From assembly GCA_003167475.1 (NCBI GenBank), contig PMTB01000044.1:1-15365 (forward strand): a DNA stretch of 15,365 nt. Direction: 5' to 3'. The DNA comes from a candidate division FCPU426 bacterium (GTDB lineage: Bacteria; Oederibacteriota; PGYV01; Palsa-1178). Positions 6,761 to 12,783 of this stretch are shown one piece after another. Every line of letters starts with the position of its first letter. Positions within the stretch are counted from its first letter, which is position 1. A program made the position numbers and the translations under genes. A model generated the notes under the pieces. That model had not been told where the DNA came from, did no database searches, and saw nothing but the letters and a program-made list of their open reading frames with translations.

Positions 6761-7279
6761 ATGAAGGTAGCCGTCGTAATGGGAAGCGATTCTGATCTGG
6801 AAATAATGAAGGAAACCGTGGAAACCCTGGATAGTTTCGGCATTGAATCATTTGTCAGCATTACATCGGCCCACAGGACGCCCGAAAAGATAAAATATTT
6901 CCTTGAAGAATCCGAAAAACAGGGCTGCGAGGTCGTAATAGCGGCCGCTGGAATGGCCGCGCATCTCGGCGGGGTCATCGCTGCCGCGACAAATATGCCG
7001 GTAATAGGCGTGCCCATGCAGGGCGGGGGCCTTGACGGGCTCGACGCGCTTTATTCCATGGTGCAGATGCCGGGGGGCATACCTGTCGCCACCATGGCAA
7101 TAGGAAAACCCGGCGCTATCAATGCCGGCATCCTGGCCGCGCAGATTCTGGCGGTTAAATATCCAGAATTAAGGCCGAAACTTGCCGAACACAAGAAAAA
7201 ACTGGCTTTGTCGGTCGAGAAAAAGGACAAAGAACTTCAGGAAAAGGGAATTAAGAAATACCTCGAAGATAAAAAATGA
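6761..7279 (+). CDS. purE: N5-carboxyaminoimidazole ribonucleotide mutase (PurE, class I)
   Basis: Purine synthesis step that moves the carboxyl group of N5-CAIR to give CAIR in the bacterial class I route. The 172-residue protein has GSDSD (8-12), SAHRTP (36-41) with the catalytic-region His38, AAGMAAHLGG (62-71) with His68, and SMVQMPGGIPVATMAIG (99-115). SAHRTP rather than SAHKT favours class I over the AIR-carboxylase class II form. Class I PurE normally works with PurK, which is not adjacent here. AAGGAGG (6748-6754) fixes the start. Its last bases overlap the start of the next gene (ATGA), so the two are translated together. Confidence 0.95.
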   Translation: MKVAVVMGSDSDLEIMKETVETLDSFGIESFVSITSAHRTPEKIKYFLEESEKQGCEVVIAAAGMAAHLGGVIAAATNMPVIGVPMQGGGLDGLDALYSMVQMPGGIPVATMAIGKPGAINAGILAAQILAVKYPELRPKLAEHKKKLALSVEKKDKELQEKGIKKYLEDKK

Positions 7280-7836
7280 AACAGGACGCGGCTAAAAAAG
7301 CGCTCGAAGCGCTTTTAAATGACGGGGTCTGCGTATTTCCGGCAGATACGGTTTACGGCCTGTTTTGCAGGGCTTTGAGCCCGCGCGCCGCGGCAGAAAT
7401 ATACTCTATCAAGGGCCGTTCTGAACAAAAACCCCTGCAGCTTTTTTTAAGCGATAAGGTGGATATTTACAGATACGCGCTTGCGTCGCCTTCCGTAAAG
7501 CGCAGGGTAAACTCGCTACTTCCGGGGCCGTATACGGTAATACTGAAACTTAGGAAGGCTTACAAAAACAGCTTTTCTTTCTTAAAGACAGGTACGGCCG
7601 GATTCAGGGTGGTCGATTCCGGGCTTATAAACGGGATAATCAGGGAGCTAAAGGAACCGCTTGCCGCTACTTCCGCTAATATTTCAGGCGGGCCTTCACC
7701 TAAAAAGTTCGGGGAAATAGGAAAGGGGATACTTTCCCGGGTTTCATTGGCGGTCAAAGACGATAAAAACGTCAAAGGAACCCCTTCGAAAGTGATCGAC
7801 CTTTCAGGAAAAAAAGAAAAAGTCATCAGGTCTTAA
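7276..7836 (+). CDS. tsaC: L-threonylcarbamoyladenylate synthase (TsaC/YrdC/Sua5 family)
   Basis: Makes threonylcarbamoyl-AMP from threonine, bicarbonate and ATP, the first step of t6A formation at position 37 of ANN-decoding tRNAs. The 186 residues cover only the YrdC domain, so this is the short TsaC form without the Sua5 C-terminal domain. Motifs: FPADTVYGL (21-29), KGRSEQKPLQLFLSD (46-60), LPGPYTVIL (82-90), ATSANISGG (131-139) and GTPSKVIDL (168-176). The start codon overlaps the purE stop (ATGA), implying translational coupling; a purE pairing has no obvious functional logic. Other TsaBDE genes are not in view. YciO-type paralogues of unknown function are the main alternative. Confidence 0.88.
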   Translation: MKQDAAKKALEALLNDGVCVFPADTVYGLFCRALSPRAAAEIYSIKGRSEQKPLQLFLSDKVDIYRYALASPSVKRRVNSLLPGPYTVILKLRKAYKNSFSFLKTGTAGFRVVDSGLINGIIRELKEPLAATSANISGGPSPKKFGEIGKGILSRVSLAVKDDKNVKGTPSKVIDLSGKKEKVIRS

Positions 7837-7843
7837 ATAAAAC

Positions 7844-7872
7844 TTGAATTTTAACCGAAAATATTATATATT
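7844..7872 (+). promoter_or_regulatory. Promoter of the ferredoxin gene
   Basis: TTGAAT (7844-7849) and TATATT (7867-7872) lie 17 bases apart, just after the tsaC stop and about 50 bases before the ferredoxin start. Confidence 0.6.
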
Positions 7873-7924
7873 TAACACCGCGGATTTTTTACCGACTAAA
7901 TTACAGTTCAAAGGAGATGTTGAA

Positions 7925-8158
7925 ATGGCTAACAAAGGATCGAAAGTGGCAGAGAACGTACCGGGCAAATTTTACGTGGACGACCAGTGCATAGCTTGCG
8001 GAGTCTGCGAAGGATCGGCTCCGGAAAATTTCAAGATGAATGATGATGGTTCGCATGCTTATGTTTACAAACAGCCGGCAAACGACGGCGAAATAGCGGC
8101 CTCCAAGGATTCGATGGGTTCATGCCCGACCAACTCGATAGGGGACGACGGCGAATAA
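7925..8158 (+). CDS. Single-cluster [4Fe-4S] ferredoxin
   Basis: Small acidic electron carrier of 77 residues in the cytoplasm. Cys22, Cys25 and Cys28 (CIACGVC) together with Cys67 in the SCPTNSI segment (66-72) supply the four ligands of one [4Fe-4S] cluster. The second cluster of bacterial 8Fe ferredoxins is absent, as in Thermotoga/Desulfovibrio-type one-cluster proteins. An upstream in-frame extension to 7844 is rejected, because AAAGGAGATG (7911-7920) precedes the ATG at 7925 and the extension runs through the promoter. It is monocistronic, with its own promoter and a strong terminator; no redox partner is encoded nearby. Confidence 0.93.
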   Translation: MANKGSKVAENVPGKFYVDDQCIACGVCEGSAPENFKMNDDGSHAYVYKQPANDGEIAASKDSMGSCPTNSIGDDGE

Positions 8159-8172
8159 CCGCAAAAACGGAC

Positions 8173-8222
8173 CATGTATAAATAAAGAAGCCCGCTAAAG
8201 CGGGCTTTTTTATTTATACATG
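8173..8222. terminator. Intrinsic terminator after the ferredoxin gene
   Basis: Perfect stem AAGCCCGC (8188-8195) / GCGGGCTT (8200-8207) with loop TAAA and a following T run. The flanks CATGTATAAATAAA (8173-8186) and TTTATTTATACATG (8209-8222) also pair, so the structure is nearly symmetrical and could stop transcription from both sides. Confidence 0.93.
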
Positions 8223-8228
8223 GGAGCC

Positions 8229-8387
8229 ACAGCAGCCGGTATTTGTAGAGAGGGGGCGCTTGTCCGCTGGAGCTTCAGCGGAAGCGCATGCCCCCTCTCA
8301 CAGTAGGAACTTAAAGGCTGTGGTGTTTTATAATGTTCGAGATTCGAAAGTCGAGAGTTGATCAGCAAGCTTGGAAACTATTATAGT
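8229..8387 (+). repeat. Structured dispersed repeat flanking the B12 operon (copy A)
   Basis: The repeat begins with a hairpin whose outer stem is GAGAGGGGGC (8248-8257) / GCCCCCTCTC (8290-8299). Its inner stems are CGCTT/AAGCG and CCGCTG/CAGCGG. It then runs through AAAGGCTGT, TTCGAGATTCGAAAGTCGAG (8336-8355), TTGATCAGCA (8358-8367) and CTTGGAAACTATTATAG. The same blocks in the same order and orientation recur at 14819-15004 and 15006-15202. No reading frame spans it. Copy A ends about 20 bases before the B12 operon promoter. Confidence 0.85.
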
Positions 8388-8404
8388 TGCAGGGGCAATA
8401 GTTG

Positions 8405-8433
8405 TTGACTTGATAATTTCAGTGTGTTAGTAT
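8405..8433 (+). promoter_or_regulatory. Promoter of the B12 uptake operon
   Basis: TTGACT (8405-8410) and TAGTAT (8428-8433) are separated by exactly 17 bases. Transcription would begin near 8440, immediately before the cobalamin riboswitch. Confidence 0.75.
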
Positions 8434-8439
8434 CTCGGT

Positions 8440-8572
8440 AGTTAGAGACGTTACATCAGAGGAAGTCCCCGTGAGATTCGGGGCGCTGTCGCGCAACGGT
8501 AATAGCCGAAAGGCCTGAGCCCGGTCCACTGATATGACGGATAGTACCTTCGCGGTAGGGGAAGACACAGTT
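8440..8572 (+). ncRNA. Cobalamin (B12) riboswitch
   Basis: The conserved core of the B12 aptamer is readable: GGAAGTCCCCGTGAGATTC (8461-8479), where CCCC pairs with GGGG (8467-8470 with 8480-8483); the B12 box GCGCTGTCGCGCAACGGTAA (8483-8502); a GCC-GAAA-GGC hairpin (8505-8514); and the closing GCCCGGTCCACTG (8519-8531). The distal GGTAGGGGAAGACAC segment (8555-8569) is where the 3' closing part would be. An intrinsic terminator follows within 15 bases. Cobalamin binding is expected to promote termination and shut off the downstream uptake genes, which are exactly the genes such riboswitches control. The exact 5' and 3' limits are approximate. Confidence 0.92.
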
Positions 8573-8582
8573 GTTTTTTCCG

Positions 8583-8607
8583 AACCCGGCGAAGGCCGGG
8601 TTTTTGT
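8583..8607 (+). terminator. Riboswitch expression-platform terminator
   Basis: AACCCGGC (8583-8590) and GCCGGGTT (8595-8602) form a perfect 8-pair stem with a GAAG loop, continued by T residues to 8605. Placed directly after the aptamer and before the first gene, it is the likely B12-dependent off switch. Confidence 0.88.
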
Positions 8608-8628
8608 CATTTATAGGCAGGCAAGGTA

Positions 8629-8789
8629 AAGTTTTTAAGCCAAAAGCCAAAAGACAAAAGTAAAGTTAGTGCAAGTTGATAAGTGGTATGAAAGGAAAAC
8701 AAGAAAAGCTAAGCTATTGTTTTGCTGTTTTGATAACTTAAACACTTAACCCCTTAACTTTTGTCTTTTGGCTTTTGGCTTAAAAACTT
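8629..8789. repeat. Inverted repeat of the AAGCCAAAAGACAAAAG family (copy 2)
   Basis: The arms 8629-8661 and 8757-8789 are perfect reverse complements over 33 bases and contain the tandem CCAAAAG units. Looser pairing continues inward (GTTGATAAG near 8675 with TGATAACTTAAAC near 8731). It fills the leader between the riboswitch terminator and the cobC-like gene; the right arm ends two bases before an ATG at 8791 and four bases before the GGAGG site. The flanking GGCAAGGTAAA and TTGATAACTTA stretches also occur with copy 1 (606-746). Confidence 0.92.
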
Positions 8790-8805
8790 AATGGAGGCTT
8801 TTGCA

Positions 8806-9414
8806 ATGTACATTTACCTAGTCCGCCACGGAGAGACCGACTGGAACAACAAATTTCTTTTCCAGGGGCAGACCGACATTCCCCTGAACAAGACCGGCCT
8901 TATGCAGGCACGGGCCATTGCCAGAGAATTTAAGAACCGCAAGATTGGCGCCGTCATCAGCAGCGACCTTAAAAGGGCGTATCAAACCGCTGTGGAGATA
9001 AGGAAAGCTTCCGGTTTAAAAGCAAAGATACATAAGATGAAGACATTCAGGGAACGCAATTACGGCAACCTTGAAGGGACCACCTATGACCGCTACCACA
9101 GCCAGAGAAAAGGATATACGGGCGAGAGGGACAAGGAGTTCTTCGCCAGGCTTAACAAGGCGTTCATGCAGGTTGTGAAAAAATATAAGGGAACGGATAT
9201 AGTGATAGTGGCGCACGGCGGGGTGGTAAGGCAGATAGTTTCCTTCGTGATAGGCCTGAAGGATTATAAACGCCTGAGGATATACAACGCGTCGCTTTCC
9301 GAAGTGTTTTATGACCAGAAAAGGGACGCGTTCTTTTTACTGCTTCTGAACAGCGTGTCGCATCTGCCGCGGAAGGAAAGGAATAAGATCCTGTATCATA
9401 TCAAGGGAGTTTGA
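8806..9414 (+). CDS. cobC: Histidine phosphatase, likely alpha-ribazole-5'-phosphate phosphatase (CobC-like)
   Basis: Member of the histidine phosphatase (phosphoglycerate mutase-like) superfamily with 202 residues and no signal peptide. LVRHGETDWN (5-14) carries the phosphorylated His8, SSDLKRAYQTA (52-62) the second Arg, FRERNYGNLEG the Glu, and VAHGGVVR the second catalytic His. CobC removes the 5' phosphate of alpha-ribazole phosphate (or of adenosylcobalamin phosphate) in the last part of B12 assembly and salvage. Sequence alone cannot separate this from other phosphatases of the superfamily; the B12 riboswitch upstream and btuR-btuFCD downstream make the CobC role the best inference. 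Start at 8806 is chosen because GGAGG (8793-8797) lies 8 bases upstream and the family begins right at M-YLVRHG; the ATG at 8791 overlaps that site. Confidence 0.8.
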   Translation: MYIYLVRHGETDWNNKFLFQGQTDIPLNKTGLMQARAIAREFKNRKIGAVISSDLKRAYQTAVEIRKASGLKAKIHKMKTFRERNYGNLEGTTYDRYHSQRKGYTGERDKEFFARLNKAFMQVVKKYKGTDIVIVAHGGVVRQIVSFVIGLKDYKRLRIYNASLSEVFYDQKRDAFFLLLLNSVSHLPRKERNKILYHIKGV

Positions 9415-9426
9415 TAAAGCCGGCTC

Positions 9427-9517
9427 GCGTAGGGAACGCATATATGCGTTCCGCGGCGGGGTTTAAGACGGCGGATTTAAGAGCCTGCGGCGGAATGCAT
9501 ATATGCATTCCCTACGC
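9427..9517. repeat. Paired 28-base palindromic repeats between cobC and btuR
   Basis: The left unit (9427-9454) contains the perfect palindrome GGAACGCATATATGCGTTCC. The right unit (9490-9517) is inverted relative to it and contains GGAATGCATATATGCATTCC. Outer ends GCGTAGG and CCTACGC also pair. The two units differ by a matched C-G to T-A exchange that preserves pairing within each. They fill most of the 119 bases between the two coding regions, which lie in one presumed operon. Confidence 0.88.
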
Positions 9518-9533
9518 AACGAAGGGGAAATAC

Positions 9534-10061
9534 ATGAAAAACGGGTTAATCCAGATATACACAGGCAACGGAAAAGGCAAAACCACTGCCGCCATAGGGT
9601 TGGCTATCCGGGCGGCGGGCGCCGGGCTTAAGGTGGCTTTTTACCAGTTTTTAAAGGGCGGTGAATTCCCGGTATCCGAGGAAAAAACTCTCAACAGCCT
9701 TGAAAATATTGATTATATACGGTTTGACGAAACAACGCCATTATTCGACAAAAAAATATCTGTTGAGAACCTGGCGGGGCAGGTACAAAGGGACCTTGAA
9801 ATTGTATCCAATGATATTTTAACCGGAGCGTATGACCTTGTGATACTTGACGAGCTGACGCACCTGGTTAATTTCAATCTGGCAGATGAAAAACAGATAT
9901 TCAAAATGCTTGATTCAAAACCCGAAGGCATGGAAATAATCATTACCGGCAGGGCGGCTTCAAAAGGCCTTCTTAAACTGGCAGGACTGGTCACTGAAAT
10001 GAAAGAAGTAAAACACCCCTTTAAAAAGGGAATAAAAGCAAGAAAAGGAATTGATTTTTAA
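9534..10061 (+). CDS. btuR: Cob(I)alamin adenosyltransferase, BtuR/CobA/CobO type
   Basis: Transfers the adenosyl group of ATP to reduced corrinoid, making the coenzyme form in the cytoplasm. The 175-residue protein begins MKNGLIQIYTGNGKGKTTAA, with the family's P-loop GNGKGKTT at 11-18, followed by LKVAFYQFLKG (32-42), a Walker-B-like DLVILDEL near 101-108, and the late EIIITGR segment typical of the family. The length suits the short BtuR form (usual 180-200). A longer frame from about 9411 runs through the palindromic repeats and is rejected; GAAGGGG (9521-9527) fixes the start at 9534. It is followed without a gap by btuF. Confidence 0.93.
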   Translation: MKNGLIQIYTGNGKGKTTAAIGLAIRAAGAGLKVAFYQFLKGGEFPVSEEKTLNSLENIDYIRFDETTPLFDKKISVENLAGQVQRDLEIVSNDILTGAYDLVILDELTHLVNFNLADEKQIFKMLDSKPEGMEIIITGRAASKGLLKLAGLVTEMKEVKHPFKKGIKARKGIDF

Positions 10062-10919
10062 ATGAAAAAAATAATATCGATAATCGCCGTTTTAGCGGTT
10101 TCTGCGGCGCTTCATGCCGTTCTCATCACCGATGATGTCGGCCGCAAGGTCGAGGTTAATACGCCCGTTGAATCGATTGTCTGCCTTTCGCCGGCGCACA
10201 CGGAGATGATATACTGGATGGGAAAGCAGGACATGCTCTCGGCTGTGTCCACGAACTGCGACTGGCCGGCTGGCGCGCGAAAAAAAGATAAAGCCGGGTC
10301 ATTCATGACCCCTGATGTTGAAAAAATAGTGCACTTAAAGCCGGGAGTCGTAATATCCGGAGGGGGCATACAGAAGAAAGCCATATCCCGCCTGGAAAAA
10401 CTCGGAATTCCTGTCATTGTGTTGTATCCAATGAACCTCACGAAGGGCATATGGGACGACATCACAATACTCGGGAAACTCACGGACGACCCCGTAATGG
10501 CGAGGAATAAAATAATCGAATTTGAGCGCGCGATGGATTCCGTGGCCGCACCGTCGGCTGCTCCCGTAAAAGTCTACCTGGAACTGTGGAGCCAGCCCGT
10601 TATGGCCGTTGGAAAAGCGTCATATATGAACGAAGCGGTCAAACTTGCCGGAGGCAGGAATATCCTCTCCGAGGCCAGGACCGAATACCCGAAAGTTTCC
10701 CCCGAAGAGATAGTGAAAAGGAACCCGGATGTCATCATACTCCTGTATAAGCCCGAGGCGGATTATTTAAAACGCGAATATTTTATCCAGACGAACGCCG
10801 GGAAAAATGGGAATATATTTGTCATGGATAATTTTGACATGCTGCTCAGGCCGGGCCCGCGCATCCCCCAGGCCATAAAGATGTTAAAACAGATATTTCA
10901 AAAGGCGGCCCTCAAATGA
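10062..10919 (+). CDS. btuF: Vitamin B12 ABC transporter, periplasmic binding protein
   Basis: Captures corrinoid in the periplasm and delivers it to BtuCD. The 285 residues open with a signal peptide (MKKIISIIAVLAVSAALHA, likely cut near residue 19); there is no lipobox Cys. Family features: a DDVGRKVEV start (24-32), SPAHTEMIYWMG (43-54), TNCDWPAGARKKDKAGSF (64-81), the VEKIVHLKPGVVI stretch (86-98), LELWSQPVMAVG (173-184) and an AVKLAGGRNI segment (192-201). This is the class III substrate-binding fold. The cysteine-aspartate-tryptophan-proline context resembles BtuF more than siderophore binders. The start codon directly follows the btuR stop, with AAAGGA inside the end of btuR. Cobalamin specificity rests mostly on the riboswitch and neighbours. 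Confidence 0.88.
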   Translation: MKKIISIIAVLAVSAALHAVLITDDVGRKVEVNTPVESIVCLSPAHTEMIYWMGKQDMLSAVSTNCDWPAGARKKDKAGSFMTPDVEKIVHLKPGVVISGGGIQKKAISRLEKLGIPVIVLYPMNLTKGIWDDITILGKLTDDPVMARNKIIEFERAMDSVAAPSAAPVKVYLELWSQPVMAVGKASYMNEAVKLAGGRNILSEARTEYPKVSPEEIVKRNPDVIILLYKPEADYLKREYFIQTNAGKNGNIFVMDNFDMLLRPGPRIPQAIKMLKQIFQKAALK

Positions 10920-11890
10920 AGCCGAAAGCCGCCGCCTATACAGCCATCAGTTCTTTGTTATTGCTGCTTTGTTTTGCCTGGGCAATATCAAGCGGCTCCG
11001 TGCCGGTTTCGATGGCGGATATTACCGGTTTCCTTCTCGGTAAAACCGGCGGGTCAAATTATGACATAGTGATGAAAATACGCCTGCCAAGGATAATATT
11101 CGCCATGCTTGTCGGCGGCATGCTTGCCGCAAGCGGGGCCATGCTTCAGGCGCTCTTGAGGAACCCGCTTGTAGATCCGTTCATAACCGGGATATCATCC
11201 GGCGCCGCGTTCGGCGCGGCATGCGCCATCATAGCCGGTGTATCAGGGCTTATAATGCCCTCGATCGCCGGAGCGCTTGTGACCATGTATGTGGTTTACA
11301 GGCTATCTGTCGCGTACGGCTCTTTGTCAGTTTCGAGGCTTCTTTTAATAGGGGTGATGATAGGGTCATTTTTCTCGTCGCTTATTATGATGCTTAACGC
11401 CATATTTTCCAAAGACCTGGTCAAGGTTGTTTTCTGGCTGATGGGAGACCTGTCGAATATCAATCCGGGCCTGGCAATGTACGGGGCAGTCCTGACGGTT
11501 GTCGTTCTTTCCATGGCAATATATTTCGCCAACGACCTGAATATAATGGCCACGGGCGACGATGAAGCGAGGTCGCTCGGGGTCAGGGTCGAGCTGATGA
11601 AGGTCATGTATTTTATTTTTGCCGGCGTTTTAACGGCTGTTTCGGTGGCGTTGAGCGGGGTCATAGGTTTTGTCGGGTTGATAATTCCCCATATAACAAG
11701 GTTTTTTATAGGCCCGGATATGCGCTCCATGATACCTGCTTCCTTTATTTCAGGGGCCGCGTTCCTTCTATGCGCGGACACCATCGCGCGGACGGTTTTT
11801 CTGCCGTCGGAAATACCGGTAGGCGTTATCACGGGGCTCATCGGAGTGCCGGTTTTTATATTCCTTATGAACACAAGGAAAGACGCATGA
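10916..11890 (+). CDS. btuC: Vitamin B12 ABC transporter, permease (FecCD family)
   Basis: Inner-membrane permease forming the B12 channel as a dimer. The 324-residue protein is strongly hydrophobic throughout, with about ten transmembrane helices as usual for BtuC/FecCD. Visible family landmarks: IRLPRIIFAMLVGGMLAASG, the MLQALLRNPLVDPF segment that follows (near 75-90) and ISSGAAFGAA; the cytoplasmic coupling region around DEARSLGV and VALSGVIGFVGLIIPHITR in the C-terminal half. The start ATG overlaps the btuF stop (ATGA), and its own stop overlaps the btuD start the same way, so the three are translationally coupled. Iron-siderophore permeases share this fold; the B12 assignment is contextual. 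Confidence 0.9.
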   Translation: MKPKAAAYTAISSLLLLLCFAWAISSGSVPVSMADITGFLLGKTGGSNYDIVMKIRLPRIIFAMLVGGMLAASGAMLQALLRNPLVDPFITGISSGAAFGAACAIIAGVSGLIMPSIAGALVTMYVVYRLSVAYGSLSVSRLLLIGVMIGSFFSSLIMMLNAIFSKDLVKVVFWLMGDLSNINPGLAMYGAVLTVVVLSMAIYFANDLNIMATGDDEARSLGVRVELMKVMYFIFAGVLTAVSVALSGVIGFVGLIIPHITRFFIGPDMRSMIPASFISGAAFLLCADTIARTVFLPSEIPVGVITGLIGVPVFIFLMNTRKDA

Positions 11891-12711
11891 GCGTGCTTCA
11901 AGCCAGGGACATAGGATACAGCTATGGGGACAAGGCATTCAGCCTTAAGGGCGTTTCTTTGTCCCTGGAAGCCGGCGAGTCCGCGGCCCTGATAGGCCCG
12001 AACGGCGCGGGAAAGACTACGTTGGTGAAAATCCTCGCGGGTTTGACACGCGGTTATTCCGGGGATGTGCTGCTGGAAGGGAAAAAGATAGGCGCTTACA
12101 GCGACACGAAAAGGGCGTCCATAGTTTCCTACATTCCGCAGACAGACAATATGACATTTGAGTTTTCAGTGCGGGAAATAGTGGGCATGGGAAGGCGCCC
12201 CTATATCAATGAGACCGGCACACTGGGTAAATTTGACAAAGAAAAAGTCACGGAAGCGATAAATTACTTCGGGCTTGAATCAAAAACTCATTCCAGCTAT
12301 AACGCCTTAAGCGGAGGGGAAAAAAGGATGGTCCTTATAGCAAGGGCTTTTGCGCAGGAGGCAAAACTCCTTATAATGGATGAGCCCCTTACTTATCTGG
12401 ACGTGAAAAACCAGTCGGAACTGATGGAACATGTGCTGAAACTCAATAACACGGGGCATACAATACTTATGATATCCCACGGAATCAACCTCGCCGCCGA
12501 ATACGTGAAAAGGGTGGTGCTGATGAAGGACGGCAGGGTTGAGGCTGACGGAACCCCGGCGGAAGTGATAGAAGAAGGCGTGATAAGGCGGGTTTACGGC
12601 CTTGAAAATTTTTACATAGAGAACAATAAAAAAACCGGCAAGCCGAATTTATTCATGATACCGGGAGGTCAAGGTCAAAATCAAAATATTCAGAAAGGTG
12701 AGAGTAGATAG
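11887..12711 (+). CDS. btuD: Vitamin B12 ABC transporter, ATP-binding protein
   Basis: ATPase subunit driving BtuC. The 274 residues contain Walker A GPNGAGKTT (37-45), Q-loop Gln85 (SYIPQTD), ABC signature LSGGE (141-145), Walker B LLIMDEP (161-167), a D-loop LTYLD (168-172) and the switch His198 (ISHGIN). All catalytic elements are intact. The start at 11887 overlaps the btuC stop (ATGA); a much longer frame beginning at 11770 would overlap btuC out of frame and is rejected. The last 15 residues are Gln/Asn/Gly-rich (GGQGQNQNIQKGESR) and look like a non-conserved tail. A 72-base gap precedes btuB. Confidence 0.92.
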   Translation: MSVLQARDIGYSYGDKAFSLKGVSLSLEAGESAALIGPNGAGKTTLVKILAGLTRGYSGDVLLEGKKIGAYSDTKRASIVSYIPQTDNMTFEFSVREIVGMGRRPYINETGTLGKFDKEKVTEAINYFGLESKTHSSYNALSGGEKRMVLIARAFAQEAKLLIMDEPLTYLDVKNQSELMEHVLKLNNTGHTILMISHGINLAAEYVKRVVLMKDGRVEADGTPAEVIEEGVIRRVYGLENFYIENNKKTGKPNLFMIPGGQGQNQNIQKGESR

Positions 12712-12783
12712 CAGACAAAACGCAGAGGTATCTGGTTATTATAAGGTGCGGCTTTATAAAAAATATCACATAAGGAGATTGAC

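Noticed and set aside
6597..6851. Minus-strand open frame of about 84 codons between purD and purE
   Set aside because: It consists of repeat-element sequence and the antisense of the start of purE; there is no plausible start signal.
9411..9533. N-terminal extension of the adenosyltransferase back to the end of cobC
   Set aside because: The extension is translated from the palindromic repeats, while the ATG at 9534 has a ribosome-binding site and gives the normal family N-terminus directly before the P-loop.
11296..11901. 201-codon open frame antisense to btuC
   Set aside because: Shadow of the btuC coding strand, covering its hydrophobic helices; no start signal and no recognisable domain.
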